Positions 8,583 to 16,357 of a DNA stretch of 64,000 nt are shown here, piece by piece. How positions within the stretch are numbered: the first letter of the stretch is position 1; every line of letters starts with the position of its first letter. Source of the DNA: an uncultured Bacteroidia bacterium (lineage in GTDB: Bacteria > Bacteroidota > Bacteroidia > Bacteroidales > UBA932); assembly GCA_902779785.1 (NCBI GenBank), contig CACZDC010000001.1, positions 1 through 64,000 on the forward strand. Direction: 5' to 3'. A model generated the notes under the pieces. It was given only the letters and a program-made list of their open reading frames with translations. It did no database searches and was not told the origin of the DNA. The position numbers and the translations under genes are program-made.

Positions 8583-9598
8583 CTTTTGAAAGTCGTCAGG
8601 TCCCTATGATTGAAAAAGCGGCTTCCGTCACGGTTGAAACCTATTTCCAGAATGCCGCGGCAGCTTTTTCCGCCTATATTGTACTCAGCGATATTCTCGT
8701 GCAGGATGTATTCCCCGTCCTGGAAATGATAGCTCACGCAGCCGAGCACTTTTGCCTCGACAGGGATGGTCCTCCCGTCGTCCAGGCTGAGTTCGAAGGA
8801 CAGTTCCTGAGGGATGGTCCCTTTATTTATCTGCTGAAAGTCAAGGTTCGCCTCCCGAAGGAACTGCTGCCCGCTTTCATCCCTGAAATTACCTACCTCA
8901 AGGACGCTCATCGCAGGATAGGAGACCAGCGAATAATTCATCTGGAGCTCCGGGGAAACGGCCATCAGCCAAAGGTGGTTGTTCATATAGTTCCAGTCCC
9001 TCTTGCCGAAAGAATGGTCCCTCACGCAGGGAAGGCTGAAGTTCAAGGACTTGCCGCTGAGTGTCATCTCCCCCTCCAGGACACCCTCCTGCTCATAATG
9101 GCACTGCCCGCTGATTGACTGAAGCTCTTTGAAAAAGTCCTTGGACCATTTTTCATTGGCCATAGCGGTGGCCATCCTTTCGGAGGGCATATCGCTGGTG
9201 AAATCTATGGGGGCGCGGTCAGAGACAAAGCGGCCTCGGAAACTGACGCTGTTAGCCTCATTCAGTACGCCATTGTATTCAATGGTCCATACTCCATCCT
9301 TCTTTTCGACCTTCAGGGGAGACTCTCCGGCAGGGAAAAACTCCCGCTTCAGAGAAAACATCTTTCCGTCCATAAAGACGGCAAACCAGGTCTCGTCCAT
9401 ACTGGTCCTTTTGCCGAGACGCGCAAAGACGGAGAGGCTCTCGCCGTGGGCGGAAAAATAATAGGAATTGTTGACCAGGGGACTCTCCGAGCCCTCCAGG
9501 GAATAGTTTTCAGCAAATTGATAGTCAAAAGGATGCCGGGCATTCCTTCTGGCTATGGCCATTCGCATCAACTCCTTTTTCAAGAAGAACAGCATCAT
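8579..9598 (-). CDS. AttH/CrtC-like beta-barrel protein coupled to dikinase
   Basis: About 339 residues with no signal peptide or membrane segment. The HSFGKRDWNYMNNHLWLMAV segment near the middle resembles the His-Ser-Phe-Gly-x-Arg-Asp-Trp motif of AttH/CrtC-type lipocalin-like proteins, and the rest is mostly beta-rich (ECLs not visible as other motifs). I recognise the fold class only tentatively. The start at 9598 was preferred because an earlier in-frame ATG at 9682 lies inside the operator palindrome. Its last codons overlap the ATG of the dikinase gene. I recall arthropod proteins labelled putative PEP synthase that join a similar region to a dikinase in one chain; that memory needs checking. 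Role: perhaps binding or presenting the dikinase substrate. Confidence 0.55.
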   Translation of the reverse strand: MMLFFLKKELMRMAIARRNARHPFDYQFAENYSLEGSESPLVNNSYYFSAHGESLSVFARLGKRTSMDETWFAVFMDGKMFSLKREFFPAGESPLKVEKKDGVWTIEYNGVLNEANSVSFRGRFVSDRAPIDFTSDMPSERMATAMANEKWSKDFFKELQSISGQCHYEQEGVLEGEMTLSGKSLNFSLPCVRDHSFGKRDWNYMNNHLWLMAVSPELQMNYSLVSYPAMSVLEVGNFRDESGQQFLREANLDFQQINKGTIPQELSFELSLDDGRTIPVEAKVLGCVSYHFQDGEYILHENIAEYNIGGKSCRGILEIGFNRDGSRFFNHRDLTTFKR

Positions 9599-9669
9599 TT
9601 CAGGTTTTAGTGAGCGCAAAGATACAAAAATAAAATTTAGTGCCCGGATGTTGTTTTTTTTACAAAATT

Positions 9670-9683
9670 TGTGTGCGCACACA
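9670..9683. promoter_or_regulatory. LacI-type operator, site 2
   Basis: Perfect palindrome TGTGTGCGCACACA in the divergent region between the AttH-like gene and the 53-residue peptide gene. It lies upstream of the TATCTTTG element of the plus-strand unit, roughly where the -33 region would be. Confidence 0.75.
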
Positions 9684-9704
9684 TAGAATTTCAGAAAATA
9701 TGTT

Positions 9705-9712
9705 TATCTTTG
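9705..9712 (+). promoter_or_regulatory. Promoter -7 element of the 9.8-kb operon
   Basis: TATCTTTG lies between two operator palindromes (sites 2 and 3), a layout that would allow a repressor loop or double block. Confidence 0.55.
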
Positions 9713-9729
9713 TGGCGTGATATACCTTG

Positions 9730-9745
9730 ATGTGTGCGCACACAT
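9730..9745. promoter_or_regulatory. LacI-type operator, site 3
   Basis: Perfect 16-bp palindrome ATGTGTGCGCACACAT just downstream of the TATCTTTG promoter and 35 bases before the peptide gene at 9781; centre-to-centre distance to site 2 is about 61 bp. Confidence 0.75.
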
Positions 9746-9780
9746 TTTATATAAATGAATAATAATTAATGCATTATATT

Positions 9781-9942
9781 ATGAACAAAACAACAATGGC
9801 TCTCGCCCGCAAGGCCTACTTGATTCCGGGCTGCGACACCATCTCCATCCGGATGGAGAACATCGTATGCAACGCCTCCGGTACCGGCCGCGAGGACTTG
9901 GGCAATCTTGGCGGCACGCCGACCTGGGATCCGGAAGATTAA
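9781..9942 (+). CDS. Small 53-residue Bacteroidota peptide
   Basis: Encodes a 53-residue protein beginning MNKTTMALARKAYLIPG, with two cysteines (GCDT, VCNASG) and a Gly/Asp-rich acidic tail ending TPTWDPED. It has no hydrophobic signal peptide. Short proteins of this shape (aromatic-Pro start, CD/VCNAS middle) commonly precede fimbrillin-like or GLUG lipoprotein genes in Bacteroidota; their function is not known to me. It is the first gene after the double-operator promoter and ends 19 bases before the large lipoprotein gene, so both are likely co-transcribed. Confidence 0.7.
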   Translation: MNKTTMALARKAYLIPGCDTISIRMENIVCNASGTGREDLGNLGGTPTWDPED

Positions 9943-9961
9943 CGCTTAAAAGTGCAAGAAA

Positions 9962-12823
9962 ATGAAAAAGATTTATATCCTCATCGCCCTGGGCCTCGCC
10001 CTGGCTGCCTGCCAAAAAGAGAAAAAAGTGCAGGATGAAGAGCTCGCTACAAGCGTTAACAAGGTTCAGATGAGCTTCAACGCCATCGGCGAAGCGACCA
10101 AGGCCAACATCTCCGGCTCCTCCATTATCTGGGACGCAGATGACAAGATTGCTATTTTCGACGGCAGCGAAACTAAAAATGAGTTTTCGCTCACCTCCGG
10201 CGCTGGAAACAAGAATGCCAGCTTCAGCGGAACTGCCGGCGAAGCGGCGACATACTTTGCCGTAGCGCCGTTCGAAGCGTGGACAAACCTCAGCACGGCC
10301 AACAGCTGGATCAGCGTCAACATTTCCCACAACCAGACAATCGTCGGTGACCACTGTGTGGATTCCAAGGCCCTTGTTTCCACGGCTTCCGCCGCCGGGA
10401 CCAATAATCTGGAATTCTCCAACCAGTTCGCCCTTCTGAAGGTCACCCTGGAGCGCAGTGACATTATGGCCGTCACCCTCAAAGGCAACAACGGAGAGAG
10501 TGTAGCCGGCACCAACCACTTTATTTATGCAGGTGACGGGGCGCCCCAAATGGACCTGAGCAATGCCGGACAGAAAGAAGTGGACCTGATTTACAAGGCT
10601 AGTTCGAGCGCCTCTGCTTCGGCCTTCCCCGCCGGTGACTACTACATTGCAATCTGGCCCACAACCTTCTCCAAGGGCTATTCCATCATCCTGACCGACG
10701 AAAACGGGAGCAAGGCCGTCCGGGCGACCTCCACTGAGCAGGTCTTCGCCCGCAACGGCGGACAGGACGCTTCCGTAGTTGACAACGGGACCTTCTGCCC
10801 CAATGTCATTATGAACGCCGACCAGCTCAAGACCTGGCGCCGCCTGGCCAGCCGCGGAGCATATTCCGCCGGCGATGAGGTCAAGCTCGGCGCAGACATC
10901 GACCTCGGCGGCTACGCCTGGGAGCCCGTCACCGAATTCCTCGGCATCTTCGACGGCCAGGGGCATAAGATTTACAATTTCACCGTGTCGTCGGATGCCG
11001 AACGCGTAGGCTTCATCGGGACACTGGGCTCAAGCAACGGCGAAGCAGCTGTGCTTAAAGATGTTGTATTCGGCTCTGCAAACGGCAGTACTGCTGATGG
11101 TTCTTCCACTATTACCGCAGTCGGAGCGTCCAGCCGTTATGTCGGTATCGTCGGATATCCTGCCAAATATTCCAGTATCAGCGGAGTGACCAATTACGTG
11201 CCGGTTACAATGGGCACAGACGTGAACAGGGGCAAACACTACACAGGAGGAATTGCAGGGGGAACGGCATCTAACGTAAGCATTACGGGCTGCACCAACA
11301 AGGCACCTATTGTTGACAATTCAGCATTTGCAGACTTCGGAGGCTCAGCCATCGGAGGTATCAGCGGGAATATGGGGGACAATGTGCATATCACCTCCTG
11401 CATTAACGAGGGCACAGTGACCAACAATTGTGGCGACGTGGCCTACGTCGGTGGTATTGCCGGACTCTTAATCAGTACGACGCCCGTAATAGAGGAATGC
11501 TCCAATTCCGGAAAAATCACCAATCAGGCAGCCTCCCTGCAGGAACTCAATTCCGACAACACGAGCAAAGTTGGCGGCGAATGGCAGATTGGTGTCGGAG
11601 GCATCGCAGGATGCATCGGTAACGCCTCAATAATCAAATGCAGCAACAGCGCAGAGGTGATTCAGACCGGAGTTGTCGAAGAAAGTGCTGCATACTCAAG
11701 GCTGGGCTCGGAAGTGGATTCCCGTCCCTGTATCGGAGGCATAGTGGGCGTTGCCTGCCGCACAGGCGCAAAGATACTGGGCTGCACCAACTCAGGTCGT
11801 CCGCGGATTGAAACGAACCAGCAGTATTGCGCCGCTATGGGAGGAATCGTCGGCGCTGTCAGCAATTCCGGTAAAACTTGCACTGTTCAGATTACAAAAT
11901 CCGATGATGGTACAAAGACTATAAACAACGCAGATATTGACGAAAAGAATTCTAGAGGAGCCCAGACCCAGTATTCCTGCTATATGGGCGGAATTGTGGG
12001 AATCGGAGCCTCTTCGAACCTGACTATCTCTTTCTGCGAGAACAACGGAAACATTTTCACCAGCCAGAGCCAGAACCAGGGAACCTTCCGCTGCGGAGGT
12101 ATCGCCGGTATGGTGTATATCTCCACGCTCACTGATTGCGTCAACAATGGCCGGCTTCAGATACACGGCGGCGGAACTAGCGTAACAGCCCAATGCGGTG
12201 GCATCGCCGGCGGCTCCTACGGTGACTATCTGAAGATTCTCCAGAGATGCACCAACAATGGCGAAATCGGACTCTACAATATCAAGAACGGCTCCACTGT
12301 AGGTGGCATTCTTGCCGAATGGAATCCCAAGCAGACAGATGTAATTGACTGCATCAGTAGCGGCAAAGTCACAACGGGCAATATGAACTCCTATCCCACA
12401 GACCGCCACGCACAGACTGTCCAGGACGTTGAGTTCGGTGGCCTGTTCGGAAGGGTCAGGAGTGGAAACAGCGCGCAGGTCAAGGTCTGCGAAGGCTGCG
12501 TCGTAAACTGCGAAATGCTTGTCAACGGCACCAGTATGAAATATAAAGGACTCCTTTTCGGCCGCCATTACGATAACAAGAAGGTAACCATCGGCTCAAG
12601 TGCGAACCCGGTTCTCATTACCACCAGTGCTAAGATACTTCAGGGGGCCAATGTTAATCCTGAAAATCCTACGGTTGTGAGTTTCAGCTCTTTGTCTGAT
12701 ACTTACCCTTATATCCAGGGAGCGAGCTGCCGAGCTTATTCAGCAACTGACGGCACCTCTGATACCGGCAAACTGGAACTTCACCTTTCCCTCGTCACCG
12801 CGGCGCAGGCGGGAATTCAGTAG
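9962..12823 (+). CDS. GLUG-repeat surface lipoprotein with fimbrillin-like N-terminus
   Basis: A 953-residue lipoprotein: signal MKKIYILIALGLALAAC with lipobox Cys at 17. Residues about 30-270 resemble a fimbrillin-like domain (TKANISGSSIIWDADDKIA, then AVAPF). From about residue 300 come roughly eleven degenerate GLUG-type repeats of the pattern GGI(A/V)G..., CxNxG..., which in this family build a beta-helix. It is probably exposed on the outer surface, serving adhesion or glycan binding. The N-terminal domain clearly resembles that of the EEP lipoprotein at 14654 (TKTTLSGSSVLWSEGDRMT). It is last in a two-gene unit closed by the terminator at 12865. Confidence 0.85.
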   Translation: MKKIYILIALGLALAACQKEKKVQDEELATSVNKVQMSFNAIGEATKANISGSSIIWDADDKIAIFDGSETKNEFSLTSGAGNKNASFSGTAGEAATYFAVAPFEAWTNLSTANSWISVNISHNQTIVGDHCVDSKALVSTASAAGTNNLEFSNQFALLKVTLERSDIMAVTLKGNNGESVAGTNHFIYAGDGAPQMDLSNAGQKEVDLIYKASSSASASAFPAGDYYIAIWPTTFSKGYSIILTDENGSKAVRATSTEQVFARNGGQDASVVDNGTFCPNVIMNADQLKTWRRLASRGAYSAGDEVKLGADIDLGGYAWEPVTEFLGIFDGQGHKIYNFTVSSDAERVGFIGTLGSSNGEAAVLKDVVFGSANGSTADGSSTITAVGASSRYVGIVGYPAKYSSISGVTNYVPVTMGTDVNRGKHYTGGIAGGTASNVSITGCTNKAPIVDNSAFADFGGSAIGGISGNMGDNVHITSCINEGTVTNNCGDVAYVGGIAGLLISTTPVIEECSNSGKITNQAASLQELNSDNTSKVGGEWQIGVGGIAGCIGNASIIKCSNSAEVIQTGVVEESAAYSRLGSEVDSRPCIGGIVGVACRTGAKILGCTNSGRPRIETNQQYCAAMGGIVGAVSNSGKTCTVQITKSDDGTKTINNADIDEKNSRGAQTQYSCYMGGIVGIGASSNLTISFCENNGNIFTSQSQNQGTFRCGGIAGMVYISTLTDCVNNGRLQIHGGGTSVTAQCGGIAGGSYGDYLKILQRCTNNGEIGLYNIKNGSTVGGILAEWNPKQTDVIDCISSGKVTTGNMNSYPTDRHAQTVQDVEFGGLFGRVRSGNSAQVKVCEGCVVNCEMLVNGTSMKYKGLLFGRHYDNKKVTIGSSANPVLITTSAKILQGANVNPENPTVVSFSSLSDTYPYIQGASCRAYSATDGTSDTGKLELHLSLVTAAQAGIQ

Positions 12824-12864
12824 CCTTCCCATTCCGGCCCCGGTTCCGGGAAACATATCTCTGC

Positions 12865-12907
12865 AAGAGAGTGACCTCAAACTTAACTTAGGTCACTCTC
12901 TTTTTTT
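12865..12907 (+). terminator. Intrinsic terminator after the GLUG lipoprotein
   Basis: A perfect 13-bp stem (12865-12877 with 12890-12902, arm AAGAGAGTGACCT) with a 12-base loop runs into a T-tract ending at 12907. Confidence 0.9.
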
Positions 12908-13145
12908 ATATGCCGATGTGAGAACGGAGGAAGGGATACCCTCCACGGGGCTTGTGCACCCACGCAATTGTCACGCGTCCGTGCCGCCAGATGCTTGTTT
13001 CCCGGCACCGCCGCCGGCCGGCTGTCATGGCCGGCGGCTACGGCGCGCCGCTGTGGTGGGCTCTGTGCAATGGCCCTCCTCGCGGCGGCCGTTGCCTCGC
13101 GACGCTATGGGCCGCGGCATTCAGACAGTAGCTTCCTCTCTCGAA

Positions 13146-13278
13146 CCGCGTTGACATCAAATCGCTTACTGAGTGCGTTCCAGTTGTCAACGCGGCACGA
13201 ATTTGTGGCAAAAGTCCGTTTCCCGTGTCCGCATTGACGTCAAATCGCGTGCTGGGTGCATTCCACGTGTCGACGCGG
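13146..13278. repeat. Pair of 50-bp repeats with terminal inverted repeats
   Basis: Copy 1 at 13146-13195 and copy 2 at 13229-13278 share about 41 of 50 bases. Copy 1 is bounded by a perfect 11-bp inverted repeat (CCGCGTTGACA at 13146-13156, TGTCAACGCGG at 13185-13195). In copy 2 the arms still pair apart from one mismatch and two G-T pairs, so the foldback seems kept although the bases changed. Confidence 0.65.
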
Positions 13279-13420
13279 TAATGAAGCTTGTTTGTTGGCG
13301 GGGAAAGATGGCTCCGTCTGCAAGCAGAGGGGCCGGACGCGAGCCCTTGAGGCGAGCTCGCGGTAGGCCCCTCAGGCGGCGGCCATAGCAGCCGGCCGCC
13401 GCCGGTGCGTGATTCCGCCA

Positions 13421-13449
13421 GCCTTTGCCCTTACTTTTTGGGCAAAGGC
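13421..13449. other. Hairpin in the non-coding island
   Basis: A 10-bp perfect stem (GCCTTTGCCC at 13421-13430, its complement at 13440-13449) with a 9-base T-rich loop. It is not followed by a T-run. Confidence 0.5.
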
Positions 13450-13518
13450 GTCGCCTTTTCTCTGCACCCAAGCCTTTTTCCAAAGTCCGCCTTCCCGCTG
13501 CTTCCATTCAGCTGTCAA

Positions 13519-13557
13519 GCGTCCGTAGAGGTCCAGTCTTTGGACCGATACGGACGC
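13519..13557. other. Long hairpin with tandem G-A internal loop
   Basis: An outer 9-bp stem (13519-13527 with 13549-13557, arm GCGTCCGTA), a symmetric GA/GA internal loop and an inner 6-bp stem (13530-13535 with 13541-13546, GGTCCA) close a 5-base loop. The symmetry suggests a folded RNA or a protein-binding element; no adjacent gene uses it as an obvious terminator. Confidence 0.5.
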
Positions 13558-13601
13558 CGAAACCAACGTGTGGGCGAACCCGTGCCGGGAAACGGCCTTT
13601 T

Positions 13602-13754
13602 GCGGGCACGGAAACGCCTGAAAACGTGCCGCCGCAAGCGAAAAACCGAGGCGCGGGCACGGAAACCGCCGAAAAGCTGCCCGTGCAGGCAAAAACCGGC
13701 GGCGCGGGCACGGAAACCGCAGAAAACCTGCCCGCGCAGGCGAAAAACCGAGGC
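13602..13754. repeat. Three 51-bp tandem repeats
   Basis: Units begin at 13602, 13653 and 13704, each starting GCGGGCACGGAAAC. The period of 51 is a multiple of three, so frames on both strands stay open and repeat a 17-residue pattern, which explains the long but featureless frames here. Confidence 0.7.
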
Positions 13755-13806
13755 GCGGGGCTGCTTTTGCTATGCGGCAGAACAAAAGAAGAGGAAATAG
13801 CGCTTA

Positions 13807-14235
13807 TTAGAACGACGCCAGAAAAGAAGCGGGGGTTGCAATGCTGGGCAAGCGAAGCTTTTTCGCAAGCCCCCTTTTAATCCTGTAATCCTTTACATTC
13901 CGAGTAATTAGCCACTCACATTCACAGGCCGAGGCACAGGCTGCCTGCAGATTGTCCTCAAAGTCGGGGCCATCCATCATAAGCGCCTGCTGAAGCTGAG
14001 TTTCGTCCATCGGAAGAACTTCGGCAAGGGTTGAAAGATACTTGACATTCGCGACGGCCGTATTTTGGCCGACTGTCTTTTTATAGACATAAGCTACATT
14101 GACCATCGTCAACAAAGACACGCACAAACTAAGCTTCCCCTCATCCTGAAGTTGAAACAAGGCGACTGCGTCTTCATATCCGGCTCGCTCCAACAAGACA
14201 TCAAGCAGGATATTCGTGTCGAGAAAAACTTTCAT
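13807..14235 (-). CDS. PIN-domain toxin (VapC-like)
   Basis: A 142-residue PIN-domain protein. It has the acidic metal-binding set expected of VapC-type ribonucleases: FLDTNILLDVL at the N-terminus, DFEDNLQAACA in the second half and LITRNVKDY near the C-terminus. VapC toxins cleave RNA (often tRNA or rRNA) when not bound by the antitoxin. It overlaps the upstream antitoxin gene by four bases. The pair sits next to the repeat-rich island, which fits acquisition as a small mobile module. Confidence 0.88.
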   Translation of the reverse strand: MKVFLDTNILLDVLLERAGYEDAVALFQLQDEGKLSLCVSLLTMVNVAYVYKKTVGQNTAVANVKYLSTLAEVLPMDETQLQQALMMDGPDFEDNLQAACASACECEWLITRNVKDYRIKRGLAKKLRLPSIATPASFLASF

Positions 14236-14486
14236 TTGGAAAGAAGATAATTCAGCCTTTCGTCTCTGATTGAAGAAATTTCAGTATCTTTAGGCAAGGC
14301 AGAACCGATGAGTCTTGAAATGCCGCTTTCAGCACCGCCTGAAAATCTCGGGCAGGCACTTTCCAACAAAGATTCAATCAATCGTTTCAGGGAAACTCCC
14401 TGACGCTGAGCCTCAAGGGAAAGAGACTCAAATACAGCAGGTTTCAGGTCAATCAACTTCCGGCGAGTAGAAACAAGCGTTTGCAT
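14232..14486 (-). CDS. Antitoxin partner of the PIN toxin
   Basis: An 84-residue protein (ATG at 14486, start MQTLVSTRRKLIDLKPAVF). The N-terminal beta strand and following helices (ESLSLEAQRQGVSLKRLIES) look like a ribbon-helix-helix DNA-binding domain, and the C-terminal half (ISSIRDERLNYLLSK) would wrap the toxin. The start was placed after the promoter at 14500-14507; the longer frame would begin inside it. Position upstream of and overlapping the PIN gene is the standard antitoxin-first order. Family assignment is by layout and helix pattern only. Confidence 0.75.
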   Translation of the reverse strand: MQTLVSTRRKLIDLKPAVFESLSLEAQRQGVSLKRLIESLLESACPRFSGGAESGISRLIGSALPKDTEISSIRDERLNYLLSK

Positions 14487-14511
14487 ATATACTTTTTTGC
14501 AAAGGTATATA
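14486..14511 (-). promoter_or_regulatory. Toxin-antitoxin promoter with inverted repeat
   Basis: A TACCTTTG -7 element (14500-14507, minus strand) is flanked by a 7-bp inverted repeat, TATATAC at 14486-14492 and GTATATA at 14505-14511, touching the antitoxin ATG. This is the expected autoregulatory operator of the pair. Confidence 0.55.
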
Positions 14512-14542
14512 CATATTCCCAAAAACGCAAATCATCGTAAAT

Positions 14543-14574
14543 TTTGTTTATTTGTCCGAAAAATCATATATTTG
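14543..14574 (+). promoter_or_regulatory. Promoter of the SusC/SusD operon
   Basis: A -33 TTTG (14543-14546), 20-base spacer and -7 TATATTTG (14567-14574) match the Bacteroidota housekeeping promoter. The operator at 14583 begins eight bases later, at the predicted start point. Confidence 0.75.
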
Positions 14575-14582
14575 CAGTGTAA

Positions 14583-14600
14583 TGTGTGTGCGCACACACA
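14583..14600. promoter_or_regulatory. LacI-type operator, site 4
   Basis: An 18-bp perfect palindrome TGTGTGTGCGCACACACA containing the same 14-bp core as sites 2 and 3, overlapping the transcription start of the SusC/SusD operon. Confidence 0.75.
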
Positions 14601-14653
14601 ACGCGCGCGCGAACACAGGCAAGTGAAACGGCAAAAAAGATAACAAGGACAAT

Positions 14654-16357
14654 ATGAGAAAGTATTCCCTAATTATTCTGTCCGCGATTGCAGCGGCAGC
14701 GTGCGCAAAGACGGAACTCCCTGAAATTAAAGAGGTTGAGATGAAGGTCAGCACAGAAGACGCGACCAAGACCACTCTCAGCGGATCAAGCGTCCTCTGG
14801 AGCGAAGGAGACAGGATGACTGTCTTCTACAGCGGCAGCAGCACGGGCAAGGTCTTCCGCCTTTTCAGCGGCGAAGGCAGCTCAAACGGAACCTTCCTCG
14901 GAGAGGCTCCGCCCGCATCCACCGACTGCTTCGCGGCCTATCCGGAAACTGCGACCTACAACGGAGCAAGCACATTCAACTACACTATGCCCTCAAGCGT
15001 TCCCTACACCGAAGGAAGCTTCGCCCCGGGTACCAGCCCGATGCTGTCCGCGACCAAGAGCAATTTCGACGGGACCTTCTCGATGAAAAACCTCTGCGGA
15101 GTGATGCGCCTAAGACTCGAAGGTACGATCAATGTCGCACGCCTTGAACTCAGCTTCAATGCCTATGTCAGCGGTGCCGGACACTGTTCCAGAGGGGGAA
15201 ACAGCCTGACAATGGACGGAAGCACGGATGCCGACAAGAAAATCACTATGATAATGGACAGCCCCGTCCAGCTGGAAGAGGGCAGCTTCAAAGAGTTCTA
15301 TTTCGTTCTGCCTCCGGGAAGCTACGACGGAGTCAGCATCAAGGCCATACTGCCTAACGGAAACAGTTCCACCAAGAGCGTCACGACGGCATTCACCATC
15401 ACCCGTTCTCAGGTGACCACCCTCGAAGGCACTATGCCGCCGCCCTCGCTCGCCTCAAGGCCGGAACTGAAGGTATGGTCCTTCAACATCGCCTGCCAGA
15501 AGAACGACGACAATTCAGACTGGAGCAGCAGCCACTACTGGAGCGCAAGGAAAAACGCCATATACGCCTTCTTCAACGCCCAGAATCCGGACATCATCGG
15601 CACGCAGGAATGCGAATACCGTCAGAGGGTGAACATACTTGACAATACCTCCGGCTATGCAGCCTATGGCCTCGGAGTGAACTATGGACAAGAATCCAGC
15701 GGCTCAAGCGGCTATCTTTGGAACAAGAAAGACTACAACACCGATTCCTCCAACGCCATTTTCTACAAGAGCGACAAATTCACCGTCCTGGACAAGGGTA
15801 CATTCTGGCTAAGCAGCAACCCTTCATCGGTAGGCTCCGACGACGGCCACAACTGCGCGTGGATAAAGTTCCGCTGGAACGAGAACGGCTATGTGTTCTA
15901 TTTCTTCAACACTCACTTCACAGCCCATTACACAGATGAAGCCTATGCCGCAAGGAAGGCTGAGTGCACCATACTCTACGACCAGATTACCGCGATCAAC
16001 GCCGAGCAGCTGCCAATGATCATAACAGGCGACCTCAACGCCACTACGGCCAACCTCTGGGACGATAATGGCGACAGCCGGCTGAACAATTGGTACTGGG
16101 CACGCAACCAGGACGGCAAGACCAGCAAGACCTCGTATCCTACCAGCTGCAACGACTTCAAGGTCAAATACAGCAACGGCGCCTGGTCGGACAACGGCAC
16201 CAATATCGACCATATTGCCTTCAAGTACTTTTATGAGAACAGCAAGCACGGCCTGAAGGCAGGCACGTTCTCGACCGACACCTATGCCTACGATGGCGTA
16301 ACTTATATCTCCGACCACTGGCCGATCACGGCGACTCTCGTTTTCGACTATCAATAA
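14654..16357 (+). CDS. EEP-family lipoprotein with fimbrillin-like domain
   Basis: A 567-residue lipoprotein (MRKYSLIILSAIAAAACAK, lipobox Cys at 17). Residues about 25-265 are a fimbrillin-like beta domain resembling the N-terminus of the 9962 protein. Residues about 270-567 are an endonuclease/exonuclease/phosphatase (EEP, DNase I-fold) domain: WSFNIACQ, the metal-ligand GTQECEY, NTHF, GDLNATT, NIDHIAF and the C-terminal SDHWPITATL are all intact. Such enzymes cleave phosphodiesters of nucleic acids, lipids or sugar phosphates. First gene of the long SusC/SusD operon under operator site 4; its stop overlaps the start of the next gene. Substrate is unknown; a cell-surface phosphodiesterase is the safest reading. 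Confidence 0.88.
   Translation: MRKYSLIILSAIAAAACAKTELPEIKEVEMKVSTEDATKTTLSGSSVLWSEGDRMTVFYSGSSTGKVFRLFSGEGSSNGTFLGEAPPASTDCFAAYPETATYNGASTFNYTMPSSVPYTEGSFAPGTSPMLSATKSNFDGTFSMKNLCGVMRLRLEGTINVARLELSFNAYVSGAGHCSRGGNSLTMDGSTDADKKITMIMDSPVQLEEGSFKEFYFVLPPGSYDGVSIKAILPNGNSSTKSVTTAFTITRSQVTTLEGTMPPPSLASRPELKVWSFNIACQKNDDNSDWSSSHYWSARKNAIYAFFNAQNPDIIGTQECEYRQRVNILDNTSGYAAYGLGVNYGQESSGSSGYLWNKKDYNTDSSNAIFYKSDKFTVLDKGTFWLSSNPSSVGSDDGHNCAWIKFRWNENGYVFYFFNTHFTAHYTDEAYAARKAECTILYDQITAINAEQLPMIITGDLNATTANLWDDNGDSRLNNWYWARNQDGKTSKTSYPTSCNDFKVKYSNGAWSDNGTNIDHIAFKYFYENSKHGLKAGTFSTDTYAYDGVTYISDHWPITATLVFDYQ

Larger units (their letters stand above)
12908..13806. other. GC-rich non-coding island with structured repeats
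   Basis: No convincing gene is visible in these roughly 900 bases: open frames exist on both strands but are Arg/Pro/Ala-rich, lack recognizable motifs and arise from GC bias and tandem repeats. The stretch contains a pair of 50-bp imperfect repeats (13146-13278), a 10-bp-stem hairpin (13421-13449), a long hairpin with an internal G-A/G-A loop (13519-13557) and three 51-bp tandem repeats (13602-13754), each given separately. It separates a terminator from a toxin-antitoxin pair, a setting typical of a variable genomic spot. Confidence 0.6.

Noticed and set aside
9779..10966. 395-codon frame antisense to the GLUG lipoprotein
   Set aside because: Shadow of a gene with signal peptide and repeats; no motif of its own.
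13602..13754. Tandem repeats as a CRISPR array
   Set aside because: Units are directly joined at 51 bp with no unique spacers, and no cas genes are present.
13372..13880. Open frames of 130-150 codons on both strands in the GC-rich island
   Set aside because: They come from 51-bp tandem repeats and GC bias, repeat Pro/Arg/Ala patterns in every frame, and have no motif, promoter or homologous look.
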